A stretch of DNA of 64,000 nucleotides from Bacteroides sp. (lineage in GTDB: Bacteria; Bacteroidota; Bacteroidia; Bacteroidales; Muribaculaceae), in NCBI GenBank assembly GCA_014801955.1, contig JAAVDE010000025.1, forward strand, positions 1-64,000, read 5' to 3'. The notes under the pieces are model-generated. The model had not been told where the DNA came from. It ran no database searches and saw nothing but the letters and a program-made list of their open reading frames with translations. Position 1 is the stretch's first letter; the number at the start of each line of letters is the position of its first letter. Of this stretch, positions 57,983-64,000 are shown one piece after another. The translations under genes were made by a program, and so were the position numbers.

Positions 57983-58297
57983 AAAAAAAAGAAGCGTGAA
58001 AGCCTGTATCCGTTGCTCTCTCCGCTTTCCAAGGCTCTCGCATTGCCTATCCCGGTGGAAAGAGCAACGTCGAAGCCTCACGCTGTATGATATGATTTGA
58101 TATAGGCTCATAACCGAACCTACACCATAGTATATATCATACCCCGATGGGCATCTACCGTTGCTACATTCTTGACCGGGTTTAGAATTTGCGAGATTCT
58201 GGAAAGCCAAGATATGCGCTTGATAAACGCTCTTTTGAAAATATGTGTGCATCCCGCCCCTCTAACCCCCATATCGGGCTTCGACGGACGATATGCG
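57983..58297 (-). ncRNA. Highly structured RNA of about 315 nt (unidentified)
   Basis: Transcribed from the consensus promoter at 58301-58332, it ends in 8 T on the minus strand (57990-57983). Paired regions visible in the plus-strand sequence: CATATCG/CGATATG (58270-58276 with 58289-58295), GTATGATAT/ATATCATAC (58085-58093 with 58134-58142) enclosing TAGGCTC/GAACCTA (58103-58109 with 58116-58122), and a terminal hairpin joining GCGTGA/TCACGC (57994-57999 with 58078-58083) and CGTTGCTC/GAGCAACG (58011-58018 with 58062-58069). No tmRNA, RNase P, SRP, tRNA or known riboswitch motif was recognised. It is either an independent small RNA or the attenuator leader of the peptide cassette, whose gene starts 50 bases on with no promoter of its own visible. 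This covers most of the 500-base gap 57933-58433. Confidence 0.55.
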
Positions 58298-58300
58298 CGG

Positions 58301-58332
58301 CAAAGTTACGAATTTAATTAGTAATTATCAAA
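58301..58332 (-). promoter_or_regulatory. Promoter of the structured RNA / CXXX cassette
   Basis: On the minus strand TTTG at 58332-58329, 20 bases, then TAACTTTG at 58308-58301. Both boxes match the consensus. It is divergent from the pseudouridine synthase promoter. Confidence 0.85.
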
Positions 58333-58366
58333 TTGTAATGATAATTTTTTTTAGAAATTTGTGGGA

Positions 58367-58398
58367 TTTGGTGGTGAGCGGGAAATTGCGTAACTTTG
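58367..58398 (+). promoter_or_regulatory. Promoter of the RluA-type pseudouridine synthase gene
   Basis: TTTG at 58367-58370, 20 bases, then TAACTTTG at 58391-58398, 35 bases before the ATG at 58434. It excludes an upstream in-frame ATG at 58293, which would lie before the promoter. Confidence 0.85.
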
Positions 58399-58433
58399 TT
58401 GTGGTAAATTTATGTATGTTTACGGATTTTTTT

Positions 58434-59120
58434 ATGGATATAGATGTGGTCTACGAGGATAACCACTTGATTGTGGTTAATAAGCGGGCGGGCGAAATCG
58501 TTCAGGGCGACAAGTCGGGCGATGAACCGCTGGTTGAGCGCGTGCGCCAATATATTAAGGAAACGTATGCCAAGCCGGGCAATGTTTTCTGCGGGCTGGT
58601 TCATCGGTTGGACCGCCCCGTGGCCGGGCTGGTGGTGTTTGCAAAGACGTCGAAGGCGCTGTCGAGAATGAATGAGCTTTTCCGCAACGGCGGGGTTAAG
58701 AAAACCTATTGGGCTATTACCCGCAATGATCCGCCGAAGCCCGAAGATCGCCTCACGCACTGGATAACGACGGTTGAGCGCACGAATAAGAGCACGGCCC
58801 ATTCCTCGCCGCGCCCTAACGCCAAGGAGGCCCGGTTGTCGTATCGGCTCATCGGGCGCTCGGAGCGCTATAATCTCCTGGAGGTGACCCTCGAAACGGG
58901 GCGCAAACATCAGATTAGGGTGCAGCTTTCGGCGATAGGTTGCCCGGTGCGCGGCGACCTGAAGTATGGCGACAAGCGTTCGAACCCCGACGGCTCGATT
59001 TCGCTGATGGCTCGCCACATTGAATTTGTTCATCCCGTTTCAAAGAAACTGATTTCTCTGACTGCCCCGGTGCCGGAAGGCGATCCGCTCTGGCAGGCTT
59101 TTAATCCCGATTCGAAATGA
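58434..59120 (+). CDS. RluA-family 23S/tRNA pseudouridine synthase
   Basis: A 228-residue pseudouridine synthase that isomerises uridine in rRNA or tRNA. The catalytic aspartate lies in CGLVHRLDRPVAGLVVFAKT; other family motifs are MDIDVVYEDNHLIVVNKRAG and LLEVTLETGRKHQIRVQLSA. The N-terminal S4 domain is absent, as in RluA/RluC-like short forms. I chose the ATG at 58434, which fits the promoter. It overlaps fmt by 4 bases. Confidence 0.93.
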   Translation: MDIDVVYEDNHLIVVNKRAGEIVQGDKSGDEPLVERVRQYIKETYAKPGNVFCGLVHRLDRPVAGLVVFAKTSKALSRMNELFRNGGVKKTYWAITRNDPPKPEDRLTHWITTVERTNKSTAHSSPRPNAKEARLSYRLIGRSERYNLLEVTLETGRKHQIRVQLSAIGCPVRGDLKYGDKRSNPDGSISLMARHIEFVHPVSKKLISLTAPVPEGDPLWQAFNPDSK

Positions 59121-59995
59121 AGATAGTTTTTCTCGGAACTCCCGAATTTGCCGTTGAAAGTCTCGACGCAATCATTAAGGCAGGCCACGAGGTTGCCGCC
59201 GTTGTTACCGCAACCGACAAGCCCGCCGGTCGCGGCCATAAGCTGCTCCCGTCGGCAGTGAAGCAATATGCCGTTGACAAGGGCATTGAAGTTCTCCAGC
59301 CGGCCAAGCTCCGCGACCCTGAGTTTTTGCAGCGCCTGCGCGAAATCAATGCCGACATGTTTGTTGTCATCGCGTTCCGCATGTTGCCCGAAGAAGTGTG
59401 GGCCATGCCGCCCAAGGGCACTTTTAATCTCCACGCCTCGCTGTTGCCGCGCTATCGCGGTGCGGCGCCGATTAACCGCGCCGTGATGGCCGGCGAATCC
59501 AAAACCGGCGTAACAACCTTTCTGTTGCAACACGACATTGATACCGGCGACATTCTCCGCCAGGAGGAAATCTCCATCGCCCCCGACGAGAACGTCGGCT
59601 CGGTTCACGACCGCCTGATGCACCTGGGCGCGCGCGTAACCGTTGAAACTCTGGCCGACATTGCCGCCGGAACCGCGCGCCCCCAGAAGCAGATAGACGC
59701 CGAGGCAACCGCCGCTCCGAAAATTTTTAAGGACGACTGCCGTCTCGACCCGTCGATGACCGCCGAGCAGGCCCGCAACCATATCCGGGGCCTGTCGCCA
59801 TATCCCGGCGCATGGACCGACGCGCTCATCGACGGCCAGGTAATCAAGGTGTTCAGCGCCGTTCATGCCGGCGACCGCCGTCCGGGCCACCTCTACATGG
59901 ACTTTGCCGACGGCGCCCTTGAGCTGCTCGAAATCCAGCCGGCAGGCAAAAAACGCATGGCCGCTACGGACTACCTGAGGGGTCTGCGCTCTTAA
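59117..59995 (+). CDS. fmt: Methionyl-tRNA formyltransferase
   Basis: Fmt (292 residues) formylates Met-tRNA(fMet) with 10-formyl-THF. Motifs: MKIVFLGTPEFAVESLDAII, the catalytic NLHASLLPRYRGAAPINRAV, and QHDIDTGDILRQEEI, followed by the tRNA-binding C-terminal domain (PSMTAEQARNHIRGLSPYPG). It is slightly shorter than many orthologues but ends in the usual GKKRMAATDYLRGLR. ATG overlaps the preceding stop. It complements def at 48900. Confidence 0.97.
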   Translation: MKIVFLGTPEFAVESLDAIIKAGHEVAAVVTATDKPAGRGHKLLPSAVKQYAVDKGIEVLQPAKLRDPEFLQRLREINADMFVVIAFRMLPEEVWAMPPKGTFNLHASLLPRYRGAAPINRAVMAGESKTGVTTFLLQHDIDTGDILRQEEISIAPDENVGSVHDRLMHLGARVTVETLADIAAGTARPQKQIDAEATAAPKIFKDDCRLDPSMTAEQARNHIRGLSPYPGAWTDALIDGQVIKVFSAVHAGDRRPGHLYMDFADGALELLEIQPAGKKRMAATDYLRGLRS

Positions 59996-60015
59996 AAAAT
60001 GTTAAACATCGCCGT

Positions 60016-60032
60016 TTGGCACAATCTTTGCT
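60016..60032 (+). promoter_or_regulatory. Sigma-54 (-24/-12) promoter of clpC
   Basis: TTGGCAC (60016-60022, with GG at 60018-60019) and TTGC (60028-60031, GC at 60030-60031) put exactly 10 bases between GG and GC, the sigma-54 rule. The expected transcription start is about 60042, 36 bases before the clpC ATG. No TAnnTTTG box is found in the gap. Confidence 0.75.
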
Positions 60033-60077
60033 ATTCCTTGAGTAGTTATTATAAGAAAATCGCACAACAAACTTTTT

Positions 60078-62588
60078 ATGGAAATAAGACTGACTCAAGA
60101 ACTAAATAACATACTTCAGGAATCGCTCAACGTTGCGATGCACTGCGGGAGCTCGCGAATTACGCCCGAGCACATGCTCGCGGCGATGATTTCGTCGCCC
60201 GACGGTTCGTGTGCCAACGCTCTCGACAGCGTTGCCGGCACTCCCGGCTTTGCAATGGACTATCTCAGCCGCCTGATGGCTGACAATAACTATCAGGCCG
60301 ACGTTGAGAGCGGCGTGTCGCCCGTGGCGCTTCCGCTGACCGAACGCCTCGTGAAGCTCTCGGCTCTCGAGGCGCGCCTGCTCCGCTCGCAGGTAATCGA
60401 GCCGGTTCATCTGCTGCTGGCCATGTTCCATAACTCCGAAATCGGAATTATGGCTTTCATGACTCCGCTCCACCATGCCGGCATTACCTACGAATCGCTC
60501 TTCGCGCTCGTTTCGGGCAAGGAGCCTCAGATGGGCTCCGGCTTCACCGACGATGAGGACGACGCCGACGAACAGATGCCCTCCGACTCGCAGCGCGCTG
60601 ACTCGCAGCAGGCTTCGGCCTCCGGCAAGAAAGGCCACGACACTCCGATGCTCGACAAGTTCGGCATCGACATGACCCGCGCAGCAGCCGAAGGCCGCCT
60701 CGACCCCGTTATCGGCCGCGAAACCGAAATCGAGCGCGTTGCGCAGATTCTCTCGCGCCGCAAAAAGAACAACCCCGTGCTCATCGGCGAACCCGGTGTT
60801 GGTAAGTCGGCAATTGTCGAGGGTCTGGCCCTGCGCATCGTTAACCGCAACGTTGCCCGCGTTTTGTTCGACAAGCGCGTAATTGCCCTCGACATGGCTT
60901 CGCTCGTTGCCGGCACGAAATATCGCGGCCAGTTCGAAGAGCGCGTAAAGGCTATTCTGACCGAACTCGCCAAGAACCGCGACATCATCCTCTTCATCGA
61001 CGAACTCCACACCATTGTCGGCGCCGGCAATGCCGCCGGCAACATGGATGCCGCCAATATGCTCAAGCCCGCCCTTGCCCGCGGCGAAATCCAGTGCATC
61101 GGCGCAACCACCCTCGACGAATACCGCACCTCGATTGAAAAAGACGGTGCGCTCGAACGCCGTTTCCAAAAGGTTATGGTTGAACCGACGACTCCCGAGC
61201 AGACCCGCGCCATTCTCGACAACATCAAGGCTCAGTATGAAGACCACCATAACGTTACCTACACTCCCGAGGCTCTCGACGCCTGCGTTAAGCTGACCGA
61301 ACGCTACATCAGCGACCGCACCTTCCCCGACAAGGCCATCGACGCCATGGACGAAGCCGGCTCGCGCGTTCATATCGGTAACATCGCCGTGCCCCCCGAA
61401 ATCGAAGCCCTCGAAGAGCAGGTGCGCCAGGCCGAAGAGCTAAAGCTCGCCGCCGTAAAGGCCCAGGACTACGAGCAGGCAGCCTCGCATCGCGACGAAG
61501 GCACCCGCCTGCGCAAGCAGCTCGACGACGCCAAAACCGCCTGGGAGCAGGAAATGAGCCAGCACCGCACTCCGGTCGATGCCGACAAGGTGGCCGAAGT
61601 CGTTGCGATGATGACCGGCGTTCCCGTTCAGCGAATCGCCCAGGCCGAGGGCATGCGCCTCGTTGAAATGGCTCCGCGCCTAAAAGCCGACATTATCGGC
61701 CAGGACGGCGCTATCGACAAGGTAGTCAAAGCCATTCAGCGTAACCGCGTGGGACTCAAAGACCCCAACAAGCCCATCGGCACCTTCATGTTCCTCGGTC
61801 CGACCGGCGTCGGCAAGACCCACCTGGCAAAGAAACTCGCCGAATATCTCTTCGACTCCGCCGACACGCTGATTCGCATCGACATGAGCGAATACATGGA
61901 GAAATTCACCGTTAGCCGTCTCGTCGGTGCGCCTCCGGGCTACGTTGGCTACGAAGAAGGCGGCCAGCTCACCGAAAAAGTGCGCCGCCACCCCTATTCG
62001 GTCGTGCTGCTCGACGAAATCGAAAAGGCCCACCCCGACGTGTTCAACCTCCTGCTGCAGGTAATGGACGAAGGCCGGCTGACCGACTCGCTCGGTCGCC
62101 GAATCGACTTCAAGAACACCATCATCATAATGACCTCCAATATCGGCACCCGCCAGCTCAAAGACTTTGGCAGCGGCGTTGGCTTCAACACCCGCGAAAC
62201 CGACCAGGAGTTCAACCACGGCGTTCTCAACAAGGCGCTCAACAAGGCCTTCGCCCCCGAATTCCTCAATCGAATCGACGACATAATCATGTTTGACCAG
62301 CTCTCCAAAGAAGCCATCTTCAAGATTATCGACGTTGAACTCAAGGGATTCTACAAGCGCTGCGCCGACCTCGGTATCAAGCTCGAAATCACCGAAGCAG
62401 CCAAAACCTTCATTGCCGAGAAAGGCTACGACGCACAGTTCGGTGCCCGCCCCCTGAAGCGAGCCATCCAGAAATACCTCGAAGACCCGCTGGCCGAACT
62501 CATTCTGACCGGCAAAGCCCTCGAAGGCAAAACCATCACGGTTGACCACCCCGACGGCGCCGACACCGTAACCGTCACCACCGACTAA
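60078..62588 (+). CDS. clpC: ATP-dependent Clp protease ATP-binding subunit ClpC-like
   Basis: An 836-residue two-ring Clp/Hsp100 unfoldase. The N-domain is followed by an acidic Ser/Asp/Gln linker (about 155-185), NBD1 (Walker [14 protein letters not shown], Walker [16 protein letters not shown]) and a short helical middle region with a UVR-like segment ([20 protein letters not shown]). NBD2 follows ([39 protein letters not shown]). The UVR-like region and short middle favour ClpC over ClpB. It delivers substrates to ClpP. The sigma-54 promoter suggests a stress- or signal-controlled level. Confidence 0.94.
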   Translation: MEIRLTQELNNILQESLNVAMHCGSSRITPEHMLAAMISSPDGSCANALDSVAGTPGFAMDYLSRLMADNNYQADVESGVSPVALPLTERLVKLSALEARLLRSQVIEPVHLLLAMFHNSEIGIMAFMTPLHHAGITYESLFALVSGKEPQMGSGFTDDEDDADEQMPSDSQRADSQQASASGKKGHDTPMLDKFGIDMTRAAAEGRLDPVIGRETEIERVAQILSRRKKNNPVLIGEPGVGKSAIVEGLALRIVNRNVARVLFDKRVIALDMASLVAGTKYRGQFEERVKAILTELAKNRDIILFIDELHTIVGAGNAAGNMDAANMLKPALARGEIQCIGATTLDEYRTSIEKDGALERRFQKVMVEPTTPEQTRAILDNIKAQYEDHHNVTYTPEALDACVKLTERYISDRTFPDKAIDAMDEAGSRVHIGNIAVPPEIEALEEQVRQAEELKLAAVKAQDYEQAASHRDEGTRLRKQLDDAKTAWEQEMSQHRTPVDADKVAEVVAMMTGVPVQRIAQAEGMRLVEMAPRLKADIIGQDGAIDKVVKAIQRNRVGLKDPNKPIGTFMFLGPTGVGKTHLAKKLAEYLFDSADTLIRIDMSEYMEKFTVSRLVGAPPGYVGYEEGGQLTEKVRRHPYSVVLLDEIEKAHPDVFNLLLQVMDEGRLTDSLGRRIDFKNTIIIMTSNIGTRQLKDFGSGVGFNTRETDQEFNHGVLNKALNKAFAPEFLNRIDDIIMFDQLSKEAIFKIIDVELKGFYKRCADLGIKLEITEAAKTFIAEKGYDAQFGARPLKRAIQKYLEDPLAELILTGKALEGKTITVDHPDGADTVTVTTD

Positions 62589-62613
62589 CCCCAACACAAT
62601 ATCTAAATAAATT

Positions 62614-62644
62614 GCACTCCGGAGGCCTTGGGCTTCCGGAGTGC
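62614..62644. terminator. Hairpin terminator between clpC and DUF2149 gene
   Basis: GCACTCCGGA (62614-62623) pairs with TCCGGAGTGC (62635-62644). On the plus strand it is followed by TGTGTGTTTATTC. It serves clpC and perhaps the convergent minus-strand operon. Confidence 0.8.
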
Positions 62645-62651
62645 TGTGTGT

Positions 62652-62987
62652 TTATTCGGGAACGTAGATGATGTCGCCGTTTTCGAGTTCGTAGGCTATG
62701 CCGACGCGTTTGCCTTTGTTGCCCGATTGGTTTTGGTCGGCCGACGGGGTGTAGCGGTTGATTTTGTCGCCTTCTTTGGTTATGATTTCCATGTTGTCCT
62801 TGCCGGGATTCTTGACCATCGTGAAGTCTTCTTGCGAGAACATTTCGGTCATGTTGTAGCGGCTGACCAGGGCAACCATCAGCGCTACGGCAAACACCAT
62901 TGCAACGTCAAACAGGTTGCTGACAACGCTCATCGGGTCGGAATCCTCGCCTGAGCGCCTGATTATTGAGCGGCGGCGGCGTGTCAT
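62652..62987 (-). CDS. DUF2149 membrane protein
   Basis: A 111-residue DUF2149 protein: an Arg-rich start (MTRRRRSIIRRSGEDSDPMS), one membrane helix (about 21-42, VVSNLFDVAMVFAVALMVAL) and a periplasmic tail ending GIAYELENGDIIYVPE. The layout is like the ExbD/TolR partner of a proton channel, and it overlaps the channel gene by 4 bases. In Bacteroidetes this pair commonly accompanies CobN-like metal-chelatase genes, which would lie to the right, outside the window. Confidence 0.9.
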   Translation of the reverse strand: MTRRRRSIIRRSGEDSDPMSVVSNLFDVAMVFAVALMVALVSRYNMTEMFSQEDFTMVKNPGKDNMEIITKEGDKINRYTPSADQNQSGNKGKRVGIAYELENGDIIYVPE

Positions 62988-63580
62988 TGCTTGTCGGTTC
63001 TAAGGGTTTGAACGGCATAGTCGAGAATCACGAGGCTATGGAGCGCCCATCGCTCGCGGGCCTGCTGCGTAATGAAGCCTATGGCGCTGACAACCAGCCC
63101 GACAACGGTAGTTGCAAAGGCAACCTGCATGTTATAGGCCATCGAGGCTATGTTGCCGGTGGCGAGGCCTACCAGTGCCGGTCCCATTGGAATCAGGGTG
63201 CCCATCAGGCCGAGAATCGGTCCCATTTTGGTCAGGATTTTCGATGTTGCGAGGCTTTTGTCGGCCTTGAGCTCATAGTCTGACACCAGCAGCTCAAGTT
63301 TCGCGTCATTGTCGCGGCAACCGAGAATCTGTTTCAGGCAATCGGTCACGGGTGAGCCGCTCTTTTCGGGCAATGCTCCAATGAAGGCAATGATTTCGTC
63401 GGCACTGCGATTCTTGATGCCTTCGTCGAGCATAGCGGCAGTTTTTCGTTCGGTCATGAACTGACCGAAGAACGCTCCGATGAGAATCAGCGAACGGAGA
63501 AACAGATAGATCAGCAGAACTATTACGGGCACAAGCAGACCCGTTGCAATCCAGTAGAGAATGTTTGAAATGATAGTCAT
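62984..63580 (-). CDS. MotA/TolQ/ExbB-family proton channel protein
   Basis: A 198-residue proton channel subunit with three membrane helices: N-terminal (about 8-30), and a C-terminal pair carrying the family signature (ILTKMGPILGLMGTLIPMGP; FATTVVGLVVSAIGFITQQA). It would use the proton gradient together with the DUF2149 protein to energise an envelope process such as transport. The 4-base overlap with DUF2149 and 19-base gap from the upstream gene make one operon. Confidence 0.93.
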   Translation of the reverse strand: MTIISNILYWIATGLLVPVIVLLIYLFLRSLILIGAFFGQFMTERKTAAMLDEGIKNRSADEIIAFIGALPEKSGSPVTDCLKQILGCRDNDAKLELLVSDYELKADKSLATSKILTKMGPILGLMGTLIPMGPALVGLATGNIASMAYNMQVAFATTVVGLVVSAIGFITQQARERWALHSLVILDYAVQTLRTDKQ

Positions 63581-63599
63581 GGGTTATTATTGAATTGGG

Positions 63600-63998
63600 T
63601 TATAATACTACTTGGGGGCGTCCGTTGACAGTTGCAACCACGCCGAGCATAGCAACTATGCAGTTAAGATAAAAAATGAGTTCAAGCCGGCTGAATCGAT
63701 CCGGCAGCAGGGCCTTGAGACCGAGGGCCAACGTTGGCGACGCAACGGCTATGACTGCGCCGAGCCCGTAGCCGATGGTGCTGAAGTCGGCGCCGGTGAA
63801 GCTGAATAGCATTGCGGTCAGCAAGTAGAACATCGTCGGGAATATGAGAAGCCCCGGAAAATAGAGTAGGGCGGAGCGGAGTATGCGCTCGCTCAGACGC
63901 CGGCTATTGCTGTCGGCGGCGAAGCAAAATGCAATCTGAACGGCAACGTCGATTGTCAGGATAACCGCAACGTCGAGCATCAGCTCCGGCGAGCGCAA
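63600..63998 (-). CDS. Multi-pass membrane protein, probably partial at the right edge
   Basis: A membrane protein with about four helices (LDVAVILTIDVAVQIAFCFA, ALLYFPGLLIFPTMFYLLTA, IGYGLGAVIAVASPTLALGL, FYLNCIVAMLGVVATV). The open frame reaches the right edge; it contains a TTG at 63998 and an ATG at 63980, so the true start may be either or outside the window. It lies 19 bases before the MotA/TolQ gene on the same strand and is probably part of the same complex. The family is not recognised. Confidence 0.7.
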   Translation of the reverse strand: MRSPELMLDVAVILTIDVAVQIAFCFAADSNSRRLSERILRSALLYFPGLLIFPTMFYLLTAMLFSFTGADFSTIGYGLGAVIAVASPTLALGLKALLPDRFSRLELIFYLNCIVAMLGVVATVNGRPQVVL

Positions 63999-64000
63999 CC

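Noticed and set aside
57950-58252. A 100-codon minus-strand open frame (MHTYFQKSVYQAHILAFQNL...) upstream of the Cys-rich peptide gene
   Set aside because: It runs through the interior of the structured RNA, follows its helices and terminator, and has no family resemblance; RNA structure explains the sequence better than coding.
57983-58297. Assigning the structured RNA as tmRNA, RNase P RNA, SRP RNA or a known riboswitch
   Set aside because: None of their invariant motifs (tmRNA 5' domain, RNase P GAGGAAAGUCC region, the SRP GGAA tetraloop with its GUCAG/AGCAG loop, cobalamin or TPP cores) could be found; the GGTCAAG...AGCAA segment only superficially recalls SRP and its hairpin is too short.

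Overview
The window is a stretch of a Bacteroidales chromosome (class Bacteroidia; the family is not resolved). Four things point there. LpxC is fused to FabZ in the lpxD-lpxC/fabZ-lpxA run. There is a complete MoxR/Bat (aerotolerance-type) operon. Most promoters fit the Bacteroidetes pattern TTTG-N19/20-TAnnTTTG, and Shine-Dalgarno sites are largely absent. There is a DcaP-type porin and a CXXX-repeat peptide locus. Most of the window is GC-rich housekeeping DNA in tight operons with 4-bp ATGA overlaps. I found no tRNA, rRNA, CRISPR array, transposase or integrase.

Layout from left to right. 0-7.8 kb, minus strand: ffh-folD-capA-nfnA-like, then korD-korA-korB-korC with an unknown gene and a cyclophilin lipoprotein. 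8.0-10.2 kb, plus: a PglF/WbpM-like nucleotide-sugar dehydratase and a small membrane protein. 10.3-17.9 kb, minus: an eight-gene export locus (ABC ATPase, membrane protein, GntR regulator, LolD-type ATPase, two FtsX-type permeases, MacA-like adaptor, TolC), laid out like the Firmicute Ytr system with Gram-negative export parts added and a promoter wrapped in nested inverted repeats. 18.0-21.2 kb, minus: lipid A genes. 21.4-31.7 kb, plus: engB, HU, an HU-membrane-LysM fusion, then the moxR-bat operon with batB and batC fused. 31.8-33.2 kb, plus: a small DNA-binding protein and a DUF2007-UspA protein. 33.4-40.6 kb, minus: porin/thioredoxin, then ilvA-prmA-mazG-topB and a tiny Cys-rich membrane protein. 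40.7-44.4 kb, plus: VKOR, an acyltransferase-like membrane protein and an ECF sigma operon. 44.6-53.5 kb: dnaA, a minus-strand crp-purT unit, then ruvX-def-ettA-lipoprotein-alkaline phosphatase.

The most interesting region is 53.6-58.3 kb, a visibly more AT-rich minus-strand cassette. A Cys-rich peptide (CXXX repeats behind a twin-arginine signal) is followed by a radical SAM maturase, a second SPASM-type maturase, an exported DnaJ-type zinc-finger lipoprotein, a small modification protein, and then tatA and tatC. Modification and Tat export of the peptide appear to be encoded as one unit. A strong promoter upstream drives about 315 nt of highly structured RNA ending in a terminator hairpin just before the peptide gene. 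This is either an independent small RNA or an attenuator leader for the cassette.

The right end carries an RluA-family pseudouridine synthase and fmt (plus), clpC behind a near-perfect sigma-54 promoter (plus), and a DUF2149/MotA-TolQ-ExbB membrane complex (minus).
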